A stretch of 28,728 nucleotides of DNA from the NCBI GenBank assembly GCA_000320545.1, contig ADNK01001093.1, positions 27,501 through 56,228 on the forward strand, in the 5' to 3' direction. How positions within the stretch are numbered: position 1 is the first letter of the stretch; each line of letters opens with the position of its first letter. Below are positions 10,889 to 23,600 of this stretch, one piece after another. A program made the translations under genes and the position numbers. The notes beneath the pieces are model-generated. The model saw nothing but the letters and a program-made list of their open reading frames with translations. It ran no database searches and was not told where the DNA came from. Source of the stretch: Bigelowiella natans CCMP2755. Its lineage: Eukaryota; Cercozoa; Chlorarachniophyceae.

Positions 10889-11405
10889 CGCACTATTATT
10901 TGCCATACAGGCGTTGATGATGTATTATATTCAAAGAGGAATATTTTAGAGCATTAGATTTAGGCTATGTATGCGTCCATCGATTGTGCGTGACGCTATT
11001 GCGCGTCGATTACTACTTGTGTCGTGATTTGAGAACGTTGCCGCGCATGCACACATCTATACATCTATGCAAACATGATGTATCGCATGCATGTACAGCG
11101 CAGCATGCAATTGCATGCTAGCATGGTGCAACGTAATATAGCGGCCATACTAGCATATAGTCTACGCGCATGAAACTGGCTACCTAGGAAGGGCGTGTGT
11201 CCGAAAATCTAGTGCAGCTAGACAGCAAGCTATGCTATATGCCGTATAATCGTATATTCGTAACCGTATATATTACCCGGCACGATTATGCGCCCGCCCA
11301 TATGCATGTATTCATCTATAGTCATACACTCTGTACTGTGGTATCATACTGGGAATATGTGCGATGGCTGTAAGAGACACAAGTATATATTCTTCATTAC
11401 ATCCG

Positions 11406-11440
<35 letters not shown>

Positions 11441-11512
11441 CGCTGTAGCCGCTGCATTGCACAGCTACATTAGGATGACCATTGAAAAAATTTAAATATT
11501 TCATTACATCCG

Positions 11513-11560
<48 letters not shown>

Positions 11561-11989
11561 GTGTCTCTAATGGCCGTGTGTCAAGTAGCTAGATTGTTTA
11601 TCATTAGCGTGCAGAGGCGGCTAAATACTGCTAGAATGATAATTACGCCCCGGCACCCAATGACATGAATGGATGACCGGCAGCCGTGTTACTTTAACAC
11701 GCACACGGATCGGAATGTCTATATAGATGCATAGCATCGATTTCTCTAGGTACGTATAGATAGATATCCTTGTTTATTGGTATGGCGTGTATGTATATCT
11801 ATATGCTAGCATATATGTGTACATGCGTGTGTTTGTACTTCGAGATACTTGTTACACACATGCTAGTAGGCAGCGTGCATGTAAATTCATCAGGTTCAAG
11901 TGAGCCAAATGTTACCAGCCACGTCGTAGGTATAATGAGATAGATATAAGCATTGCAGAGCAGACACAGAAATCGATCATAATTCCTCC
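10889..11989. other. Convergent spacer between TBCB and IFT139
   Basis: The 3' ends of TBCB and IFT139 face each other here. There is no coding sequence I can support. The stretch from about 11040 to 11300 and parts of 11700-11900 are dense in short palindromes (GCATGC, ATGCAT, CTAG, GCTAGC), like the other convergent spacer at 4516-6011. Two TA tracts (about 11410-11438 and 11519-11558) are each preceded by the same 21-base sequence. Confidence 0.6.
11393..11558. repeat. Direct repeat pair, each leading into a (TA)n tract
   Basis: The 21-base sequence TTCATTACATCCGTCTCATAT starts at 11393 and again at 11500, and both copies run into TA tracts (to about 11438 and 11558). The interval of 107 bases suggests a local duplication anchored on the TA repeat. 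Confidence 0.9.
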
Positions 11990-13991
11990 CTAAGGCCTCA
12001 GCCCGCTCCTTGCCTTGTTCAAGACTTCCTTTCGGATTTTCGGGTAGCTGCAGAGCAAACAAAGATATGCAACACAGATCGCGTTATTAGCGTGCCGGTG
12101 AATCATGTTAGACACATGAGCACTCGCTGGAGCACAAGACAAATGGGCTATTAGGTTTATATTTTGACGTCGTTTCAAACGACACGTATTTGTTGTTACC
12201 CTGGATATTTCTCCAGCACTTTATTGCACACATCGATTGCATCCACCAGGCGATCAGCCTTCAGATAGTTGAAGGCGAGCTTGTAGCCAATGGCGGGCGA
12301 TGACTCCTTGCTGTATTTCCAAGCCCACTCGTAGTTCTCTGCTGCGTCCTTGTACGCCGTCTCCTTTTCCTTTATGTGCCCCAGCCGCTCCCACGCCTAT
12401 GAATGGTTACGGAGACGACGACGATAAATAAGAAGGAGAAGAAGAAGAACGGTGGACATAATGTCCGAGCGCCGATACTTCGGCCATTATCTCAATCAGT
12501 ATCCTCTCACCATTCACACCGTCGTCGTTTTAGGCTCAACTTCACTCTCTCCCCTCCACTTGGCTAATCTCACCTTGTTGCAGCTCCGGTCGGTCTGGAT
12601 GCACTTTTGGCACAGGCGGGCCGCCATATCGTTCTTCCCGTTCTGTATGTGGATCTCAACGAGCAGGAGCCAGCCTAGCAAGGCACGGGAGAGGAGAGGA
12701 GTTTTGAGGTGGGGAAAATGGATGAATAGAAACATGGGAGTCGAAAGACCAGAAACAATTAGAACGCAAAGCTTATATGCATCGATGGACTAGCATCATC
12801 GATAAGTTCAGCAACGTTCAATGTGGGGAAAATATCCCCGCTCCTCCTCTTTGTTGTTGTTGGAATAAAGTCAGCACCTTCCACGTAATCGTCTTGGAAC
12901 TCTTGGAATGTTGCCTCATTCGGCCGCGTGAGCCTCTTCAGGTACCCCTTGGCTTTCGGAAGCTTTAGGGTGTCGTGGTTTCACGGCAGCGCCGAGAACA
13001 CAGCAGCGGAAGATATAGCCGCGACGGGCAAGGCAAAAAGCAAATGGCAACAAAGGCGAGAAAGGTAAGATTCACTAGCAAAAACGTGTGGTAAGACGAC
13101 AAGCTTTGTGTTTTTGCTTTTTTTGTCCTGTTTAACTGTCATCATATGCACACGACAGAAAGCAGTAGCAAACTGCAGTGCGCTCATTGAGAACGCAAAG
13201 AAATGTCTAGCCCCCTCCCCACCCCCTCTCCCCATATACAATACCATCACCACCACCACCTTATTTAGTAGCACGTAGCCATTTCCAATAGCGACGTAGG
13301 CTGGTACATAGCTGCAGATAATGTATACAAATGTATATTTAGTCATTATTTTTTCTCTTAAAAAAATCAGTTTTCATATGAGATATCCGGCGAAAATGTG
13401 GAGAGATGCGAAGACACGTCATATGCAACGCGGAGGCTCCGCGAGCGACGCGGCGATACATACGAATGAGTGAAAGTGCATTTGTTGGTTTTTATTCCCC
13501 TCCCGAAGAACAAAAGGCAAAGCCGCCCTTTCCGTATGATTTCGATGCTGTTTTGTCTTCTTTTGGCATTGGGGATCGATCATCGCTACTACGCACTCTT
13601 TAGCCCTAGCGTCATTCCCGGATAGAAGCCTGCGAAGTGACTCGACCGCTCTCTCTATTGATGGCTTTTCCTACGACACACAACAGTTGCAAACAAAAAC
13701 GTGAAGATTCTTGGCACCGGGAAAGGTTCCCCCCCTCCTGTTCTTCCTCTTCCTCCTCTACGTGATTGCTCACTAGATTGCGGTGATTGCGAATATGATG
13801 GGGGAGGATGTGGGTGGAGATTTCGTCCGACAGCGACGCTGTCCTCGTGCGTGTTGTTTGCTTCGTGCGTGTGTGTCCATGTCTCGATCTATTTCTATGT
13901 GTGTGTGCGTGTGTGCGTGTGTGCGTGTGAGTAAATGAAAAAGAGCAACCCGTGTTGCCATCAAACAATAGGCTTGGAGCACGCTTATCTG

Positions 13992-14027
<36 letters not shown>

Positions 14028-15433
14028 TTTCATATATCAAACATATTGCACACTTAAATATGGTGCAAACTTCCGTAGCGTTTCCCCACGCACACAAACG
14101 GGAAAAGCGCAAGAACAAGCAGAATCAGCATCTCTTCTGCAGCTGCGGCAGCAGCCACTACCAATACTACTACTACTACTACTACTACTACTCCTATATA
14201 TTATAGTTGTCTCGAGCGCTCCACACGTGCATCGATTCGTCGTCGTCGTCGTAGTAGTAGTAGTAATAGTAGTATTACCTTGAGCGGATCGCCGCCCATT
14301 TCTGAGAGCTGCTGAATCAACTTCTCAGCAGCACCAACGTGCGACATCGAGTCGTCCCCCTTGGCCTCTGCCGCCTTGGCAAAGACTCCCTAGAAGAGAT
14401 AGGCGGTGGAAGAGGAGGGGGGGGTGTAATGGGATGATCGTGTTAGGTGCTACGCAGAGTCCTGCAGAAGACTGCAGACGTATGCAACCGCCCCTTCCTT
14501 CCTCCCCCCCCAACCGATATGACGCAGTAGTCGTGTACATTGTGGCCTGGATCTAGATAGATCTTTATCATTTGCTCAATAGCCTGAGGAAGTGTTGGAC
14601 AAGGGAAGGAGAGAGGAAAGAGAGAGAGAGAGAGAGAGTAAGAGAGAGAGAGAGTAAGAGAGAGGAAGAGAAGGGGGAGGAAAGGGTAAAAGGGTGCAAG
14701 GGTGAGAGATCGCACAGAAACTATGAAATATAATTTTCACAAAGCTGATTCGTCAGAGGGATGGTAGGCGATGTTCGAGGAGGAGGAGGGGGGGGGGGGG
14801 ATAGGATCAGAGTAAATCTTTCTCTCCAAGGATGTTCAGAAAACTTTGAAGACTGATTGATTTTGGTATCATCATTATCTTCCTCCGGTGGTTCTCCTCG
14901 TTTTACATGTGCATGTGTGTGCATGTGCGCGCGCGCACGCTCACGCATCGAAATTGAGCTAAAATACATCCAAATCATCGTCTGATTGTCGTCTTCCATT
15001 CGTATGATCTTCGTTGGTTGTATCTCCCTTAACTTCTCTCGCCACACCTTTGCTCCCCATTTGGAGTCCAAGCGTGCATGATTGAAGGCAGTAAGCGCCT
15101 GGTGCGGCTCGCTAGTGTAGCTTTCCGACGAGAGGAAGAATAGATTCGGGGGCGGGGAAAAACAGAAAAATAGCACAAACCAGTGAGACCTCTCGCTCAT
15201 GTCCAAATTCAAAAAGGAAGGTGCGACAGCCCCCCCCGAAAATAGGTGATTGAACATGATGAAAAACCACGATTTGCGCAAAAACTGGTTGGTCGGAGTA
15301 ATCAAGTGTGCTCTCTCCCAAAACCTTAAAAAGAGTCCCTCGCAGTAGTAGACGCCAGCATCGAAAGAGGCCATCGATCCCGTATTCTAGCAGACGATTA
15401 AATTATGAAAACTTTACACACTGAAAAGGAGGA

Positions 15434-15475
<42 letters not shown>

Positions 15476-15702
15476 GGGGTCTTCCCCATTTTTTCCTTTA
15501 GGGGTTTTTTTATAGGGTTGGCCCCTGTGGTTTTCCCCTCCCCTCTTAATAAAAAGAAAATCCCCCCCCCCCCAGGATCACATCGTAAAAAATAAACAGA
15601 TCGTTGATTGATGAGTCACTGGGTAGTGAAGATGTGTGAAGCATGTGCGTTTTCCCCCCCCCCCCGCCCCCCGCCCTTTCAAACACTCGAGCGCTTAAAC
15701 GT

Positions 15703-15735
<33 letters not shown>

Positions 15736-15840
15736 CGCGCGCACCTCAGTAAATCGATCAACCGCGAGAGAGCATTAAATTCCGTTGGGCATCTGTAAGA
15801 AGACAGCACAGGATGGACAACGGTCAGAACCATCACGGCA

Positions 15841-15881
<41 letters not shown>

Positions 15882-16512
15882 GCACGCGCACCACCAGCAG
15901 CAGCACCAACAGCAACACCGCACATCGCAGCGTGTGGTTTGATTGATAACGCTGGCTATCGACATGGAAATGCGTGCAACTGCTATATACCTACTCACTA
16001 CAACAACAACTACTACTACTACTACTACTACTACCGTTGGAGAAGCTGCTGGAAACACTTGGCTGCGGAGTCGAGCTCCCCTTTCCTGAAGATGATATCG
16101 GCCAGCATGCTCAGGGCCTCTTTGTTGTCTGGGTCCACCTGACGTTTGTTTGATTGATTGGTTGATTGATTGATTGTTGTTTCGCATAGCGATGACGGCG
16201 GAGAGTGAGAAGCAAACATGGTGATGACGGCAATGATGATGATGGTGAAGTATTGCGGTAATGGTGGTGGTGATAATAATGAATAGCACAAACTCTAGTC
16301 TTAATCGGCGAACATTCAGTCATAAATTCTGCCCTCCCTCTTCCTCTCCCCCCCCCTCCTCCTACTCCTTCACGACACTCTACTTGCAGCGAACCTGCAG
16401 AAGCTGTGCGCACTGCTGCTCGCACCGTTCCACCTCTCCCTGTGCTAAGCTGATCTGAAGAATTAGAGGGAGAGATTAACTTAACAAAATTAAGTACACA
16501 CGCGCATGCAAT

Positions 16513-16555
<43 letters not shown>

Positions 16556-16944
16556 CGTGTGTGTGTGTATTCATTGATTATACACGCTTGCTTAGTTTAC
16601 GCGTGGTCATTTTCCCATCATCCATTGACCCGCCTCTTCTTCTTCTTCTTCTTCTTCTTCTTCACGAGACAACACCTTTGCAAGGGTGATGAGCGACTTT
16701 TTATGGCCTTCGTCGTGCTGGAGAGCCAGGTCGTAGAACTGACGGGAAGCCTGGAACGTATTTGTTACAACGACGACGACGAAGATGACATTTATATGTG
16801 AAAAAGCAAGATATAATTATGAAAATAGTACTAATACGCACACAGCAAACAGACCACAAACGTCACTCTCGTCGCCGCCATTGTTATTACCGCAGTAATA
16901 ATTCTGCATATAATTTCTCCCCTCCCTCCCAAAGTCATCACACG

Positions 16945-17014
<70 letters not shown>

Positions 17015-17902
17015 CTCCAGATCACTCGAATGAGCATTTCCGAGATCATAGCACAACTCTGTTGCAACTTTTGTCTGAAGAAGGAACATACCATGCGTGT
17101 GTGTGTGTGTGTGTGGGTGATAAAAAGCATACTTCAAATACCTGTTCTCGCAGCCGCTCCCCAGTCATCGCACCTCTACCCGAGTTCAAAATCTTAATCG
17201 AGGCAGAGTGAGAAGAAGAGGAAGAAGAAGAAGAAGAATGGGGAGGGCAGGAGGAAGGAAACATCGGGAGGGTCAGGTCAACGAGGAAATTAAAGAATGG
17301 AGCCAATCTTTCTCGCCTCGAAATCGATCAAGATTCATCATAGAAGAAATGCACCTCCCCCCCCCCCCCCGCGCGAGTAGCTTACAGTTTTCTGGAGATG
17401 TCGAGCCTTTTGCAACGAAGCAATCAGGCCTTCTTGGTCTTCTGCTCACAGGGGGGGTCGTATAGAGGAGGAGAATCGTACAGATGATGATGAGAGATGC
17501 AATACGCCGCTCTCTCGTAGCAGCACGTCGATGCTTTTCATGCCGACGTGTATGTTGTAACCGATTGCAGGGCAAGAGCACATATACGAGAGAAGGAAGA
17601 CCGTATATTAAAATAAACACCTGCATCTCTGCTTATGTCGGCCAGAATCCTGTAGAGGCGAACCTATTTGACGATGGTGGAAGAGGTCGTTGCTGCTGCT
17701 GCTGCTAAGGCTGCTCCATCACTACTACTTCAAAAGATTGTGTAGATTTTATCATCGTGTATGCGTGCTCCTCCCATTGCTTGTTCTTTCGTCTTGCTAC
17801 CTTCGCAATCAAGTCGTCCTCAGTCTGAGCCTTCGATTTACCTTCATAGGCCTGTCACATATCCAAAAAAGCAGCATGTGTCAGTTCTGCCCCGGTTGTA
17901 GT

Positions 17903-17970
<68 letters not shown>

Positions 17971-18237
17971 AATGATGGAATGGAAAAAATAGGAGGCAGC
18001 AGCAGGAGCAGGAGCAGCAGCAGCAGCAGCAGAAGTGGCGTCGTTGTTGTAACCTGCAGGGAGGTCATCACCACACGTGTTGCAGAATCGAAGCTGATGA
18101 TGATGATGAAGATGATGATGATAATGATGAAGGGATGAATGATGAAGGGATGAATGATGAGATCCTTCCCGATTCCAGTAATACGCCATGCATGTAAATA
18201 ATTAGCATCCTCTCCCCCCCTCCCCCTCCTCTCTGCC

Positions 18238-18272
<35 letters not shown>

Positions 18273-18577
18273 TGCTTTCATAGTTACTCTGTCAATCTGC
18301 GATAAAGAGTCGCAAGATCGGCGGCAAGCTTCAGGTCTTCCGGGGCAGCGTGCACGGCCGTCTCATAGTACCTTGATTCGCGTAGTTTTACACATATTTT
18401 AACACACAAAGAAAGTAAGAGAGAGGGGGGGAGGGGAAGGGGGGGGAGTGCTGAAAGGATAGCTACAAAAAAAAGGATGCCGCATACACTTACTGGCAGG
18501 CCTTGGTGTAGTCGTGCATGGCTGCGAGCGCGGACCCGATCACGCGAGACAGCTTAGAGTCTTGGTCTGGCATTGCC

Positions 18578-18612
<35 letters not shown>

Positions 18613-19115
18613 GTGGTGACATTAGACACAGCAGCTTCGCAGTTTGGCGTGCTGCACATGCGAACCATGATGAGAAAACATGAATCGAGGGTTTGCTTTC
18701 CCCTGTGTACAGCGAGGACGGAGTGATAGTTTTTAGAGGAGGGGAGGGGGGGGAGAAGGCTTCAAACCTTACGCGCCGCTTCGTATGTTTCGATTGCCTT
18801 CTCAGGCTCCTGAATCCTCATGTAGGCCTAGAGATTGGCAGTAGGGAAACACAATGGGAAGTAGGCAAGATATTTAGGCAAGATATTTATCATGGCTTTC
18901 TCACCATGAATTGTTGTTAGTAGCGCTAACCATCTCACTGTGACTTATTGGCATGAAAATCATTCTCTCGTCATCACCTTTCCAAGGAGCATTCGGTTGT
19001 GGAGCGTGGGGTGCTTCTGCGCCAGCTCGCGGTAGCAGCCGACGTAGAGGTGCTTTTGCTTGCGGTGGCTAACGTTGTTGTTATGGACGCAACGATGACA
19101 ATGTTTTAGACACAC

Positions 19116-19147
<32 letters not shown>

Positions 19148-19149
19148 TT

Positions 19150-19186
<37 letters not shown>

Positions 19187-19368
19187 GAGAGGCTTCTTTT
19201 CGTTTAAGAAAATACTTGAGATAGATTTCCGCCATTTTGACTTTAGCCGTCATGTAAAGCTCCGACGATGCTCGGATAGTTTTGAGAACAGCGAGGGCGC
19301 GTTTGACGTCCCTCCGCTTGAGGCATAATGTGCCTTCTGCCAGCGTAAGATGGTCTGTTCCTCCTGAT

Positions 19369-19407
<39 letters not shown>

Positions 19408-20087
19408 GAGAGAGAGTTCAAGAGCAGTAGCAGCAATAGATACGTTGATGTAAACAAAAACGTGTTCGGGTTTGTGAGCTCTTTCCAACTATGGCGGATG
19501 CTCTTCTTCTTCTTCTTCTTCTTCTTCTTCTTCTCGTTGGTTTTGTTCTTATCCTCCTCCTCCCCTCGCCGCTCTCACACAACCCACCTGGTGCTTTGTG
19601 GAACGTCTTTCGGGCTTCATCCATTATTGCCTGTTTGCATCAGTAGTAACCATCGTCGTCATCGTCAAACCGTAGAGGAGAAACGAAGGGGGGACGGGGG
19701 GGGGAGGGGGGACCTGAGCTTCCTTAAGTTTGTTGAGTTTGGAGAGGCAAGCTGCCATATCGATGAACACGCTCATGCGGTCAGATACGGATAAAGTCTC
19801 AGATGACGACGAGGATGAGGAGGAGGAGACGGCGCTCCCCTTACGCTTCTTGGCGTCCGTCTTCCGCACCTTCACGGGAAAGAAAGAATTTCAAGCACCA
19901 AACGAGGAAATCAGTCCGGGATAAATTGTGCTGCGCTCTGCCGCTCTTTCTTGTGGTTATTGTTCGTTGTCTCACCCCAGGGAGAGCGAATGCCTTTTTA
20001 AGCAACTCGAGCGCCTGCTCCGTTTGCCCTCGTTCCTCCAGAATCTTCGCCTGTTACAAGCCAAAAAACACGCACTCACACGTTGCA

Positions 20088-20158
<71 letters not shown>

Positions 20159-20575
20159 GTATCTGCAGCACCCTCCCTTCCCCCAAGCTAGCAGACAACA
20201 AGAGCAACTACCTTCAGCACGTAGTAGATAGGTTTGGTCTTAATTTCGAAGTCGAGACTGAGGGCCTGAGGACGTGATGATGATGTTGATGATGATCTAT
20301 GTTCTCCTCTTTTTCATCGAGATGAGAAGGAACTCATTAGGGGAGGAGGGGGGGGGGGGGCTATCTACACGTTGTCGCGGGACGAAATCCTGGCGCTCTT
20401 TACATTCATCTACTACAAATCTTATGTTGGTATTATTTCTCTTTCTCTTTCTACATACTTGGGCAAGAGCGTCTTCTGCCTCCTTATGCGCCTCGTTAGC
20501 CAGATAGATACGTGCCAGCAAAATCTGAGAGAGAACAACGCACAAAAGGCACCACACACAAGCGGACAGAGAGAT

Positions 20576-20616
<41 letters not shown>

Positions 20617-23600
20617 CAACGTGGAAAAGAAAGTTGCCATCGATTTTGTACTAAATCAGCAGCCTCCCCCGGCAGATGGGGGTGAAAACTAATGGCATAG
20701 GGGTAAATATTTTGAATTACTCTAGAGCTTGCTGAAATTCGTTGCAAAGATAATGGCAGTGGGCGAGTCGTTCGTAGGCCTATGATTCGACAAGAATTAG
20801 AAAGAGATTGAAGTACACAGCACCTTCATCAGCAGCAGCAGCAGCACCACCACCACCACCATCATCATCATCACCATCATTATCGAAGCTCCGTGCACAC
20901 TTAATAACATCGTCTTCTAGTCCTGACTTACATGGAGAAACCCTGGAACCAAATGTGTGAGCTGCTGTAGCATAGCCTTACATCTGCCAGGGTGGGAGGA
21001 GGAGGAGGAGGAGGAGGAGGAGGAGGAGGAGGAAGAAGATGAGAAGAAACCCAATTCGCGTTGGCACATGCGCGCAGGTGATTTGGGGAAATGATGACAA
21101 TTTGGGCCCGGCGACACGAACGCAGGACGTCTTTCCAGAAAGGAGAAAAACCTTAGGAATGTCATTCATCGATGCTGCCTGCCATCGTCGTCTAATAATT
21201 ACGCTCTTCTTCTTCTTCTTCTTCTTCTTCTTCTTCTTCTCTTCTTTGAACAACAAACCACCTCTTCAGATTTTGGCTGGGAGGGTCGTAGGATGTGAGG
21301 CGCTCGGGACTCACAAAGTTCAGTAGCATGTCCACCACTTCCATCACAAATCCGGGATTGTACCTGCAGGGGGAGGAGGGGGGAGGAGGAGGGGAGGGCA
21401 GAAGAGGAACCGCAATGAAGCCAGCAACAGCAAGAACATATCAACAACATTAAAAAATACGCCGAACTGATGCCGCAGGTGGAAATGCATCGTCGGGAGG
21501 GAACCGCCCTTCCACATTCAACTATGGTTTGATGTGCGAGTGGGCTAATTCCCATCTTATCGAGCGGCTTATATTTCGTTGGGAGGGAGGGAGGGGTTGC
21601 ACGAACTTGATGTAAAATTCGGCGCTTCCTGCCTCGCATCCTTCCAGAGACTCTGCGTGGGTCTTGACCAAGGCATCCAAGGCCTGTTGGTAAGAGGAGG
21701 AAAACAGTTCTTATAAGGATGATGTTGATGAGAGCTCTGAAAGCGCAGGAGAGGAGGTCCACTGGTGGCAATGAGCACACTCAAATATGCGAATGCATTC
21801 TCTTCACCTTGAGGGTTTTCTTGTCGTCCTTGTGCAATCTCCACGCCAAGAGCGCCTTGAGCATCCCGAGGTCGATCGCAGCTCCCACATCTCCCTCTTC
21901 CGTTACCTTTTTTGTGTGTGGAGGGGGGGGGGGGGGGGGGTCAGCGGCCAATTGCAGCAGCAGCAACAACCATTGCTAGGATGATGATGATGCTTCTACC
22001 TCGCCCATAAATTCCAGCTCCTCATCGGCCTCTTTCAGCATGCCAAGCTGTGTGAAGTAGGAAAAGATGATTCTCTCTTAGCAAAGCGTAAATAATGAGT
22101 CGCACAATTGATAATAATAGTAACATGCACAGTGCCGTTCTGGGAAGGAACTAGTAGGATGGAACGCGGGAAATAAGTGAGAGGGGGAGGGGGGGGGGGA
22201 GGAGGTTTCTTTACCTCAATCTTGCATCGAATGCGTCCGTGTAACGCGGGCACGTAGCTGAAACAAGACAAGGGAGATAAATTCAGCATGCAGTGCAGAA
22301 CCATCAATGTAGCAATTCGTTACGGGTTTGCACACACACACATACACACGCACGCACGCACACACACACACACACACACACACATACCTTTCATCAGCTT
22401 GAAGGGATCGTGAATACGTATCCAGAGCAGACTTCGGGTTCCCACTTAAGCGCTCCTACACGCCCAAAGCAACGTTATAAATAACATGTTCACTTGTCGA
22501 GAGCTCACCCGCAGACACCCCACCTGGAACGCCAGTTCGGCCGGATATGCTGGGTTTGTGGAGTCGAGAACGATGGCACGGTTGGCCAGCTTCATGCTCG
22601 CACGCAGCAGAGCCGTTTGCTTGCCAGCGATACGCGCCACAAGCATGGAGACCTTGCACAGCAAGGAATGGTTCTGAGACTCCGTGTCCAGAATCAAGCG
22701 CTTGAGCTCATCCTGTAGGTAGGTAGGTAGGTAGGTGGTGGGGTGAACGCTACTACCATCGTTTGTTGTAATGATTTGGCATTGTTCTTATCGTGTTCTG
22801 ACGGACGGCGTTTGTTTGCAAATGTATGTATCATGATGCTATCTCCTCGACGCTACAATATTGCTGGCTGTTCTCCCTCTTTTATTATCGGCGCCATGGG
22901 GGAGTGGGGGGGGGGGGAGGAGCGCTAGTAAGTTGGTTGGCCCCAAAAGGGCGAGTGGGTGATGGGCGTGTATCGTCACTGACTGACCACTTGCGAAGCA
23001 GCGTTGTGAGCGCTCGACTGTGTGAGGGCGTTCAGGAGATGCACGCGCATGGCCTGTTGAAGATAAATATTCAAAAGCGTGTACATACACACACACACAC
23101 ACACACGCAGCACACATCTGACTTAGTAAAAACAAACTACAATCTCCTATAATGATCGCATTCTGAAACATATCATCATTTGTGGTAGGTAGGCACCTCA
23201 ATCGACTTGGGATCGGAGTTCAGTACTCTGTCCCCAGTCCTCACACCCTGTGGTAGTCACCCACCCCCCCCCCCCCCCCCCCAGACAGACAGACAGCCAG
23301 AGAGAGGGGGGGGGGGGGGGGGGTTCGTTTAAAGCCGAAAAGAAGTCTCCACGGTTTCTGCAACTTGATGTGTTGATAAGATACACACCTCTTCCCAATC
23401 TCCTTGGGCAATCATTACATTAGCCTAATGATGAGCAGGGGAGGGGGTTAGAGGAGGGCACTTAAATCATTCAAACACGAATACAGGTATAGACGCAAGG
23501 AGGGGGGAAATGTTAAGAAGAGAGGAGAGCAGATTATCAACGGGAGCAGGTAGATGGATAGAGGAAACTCCCCATTATCATCATCATCATCATCATCATC

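Noticed and set aside
15546-16289. 247-codon minus-strand frame rich in Val, Cys and His
   Set aside because: It is repeat-encoded intron sequence of IFT139; only the short piece at 15745-15792 ([15 protein letters not shown]) is real coding sequence.
17844-18281. Frames of poly-Ser, poly-Leu, poly-Cys and poly-Met
   Set aside because: These are translations of AGC and GAT microsatellites inside IFT139 introns.
18054-18371. Apparent frameshift in IFT139 between exons 18288-18371 and 17801-17851
   Set aside because: The phases do not match if these two are joined directly, but a 40-nt exon at 18054-18093 ([14 protein letters not shown]) restores frame and fits the TPR sequence, so no frameshift is needed.
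21262-21320. Strong GTGAGT donor at 21314 as an exon end
   Set aside because: Reading on to the GTGG donor at 21261 gives [18 protein letters not shown], which matches the family and the phase of the next exon, so the GTGAGT is probably not used or is an alternative site.
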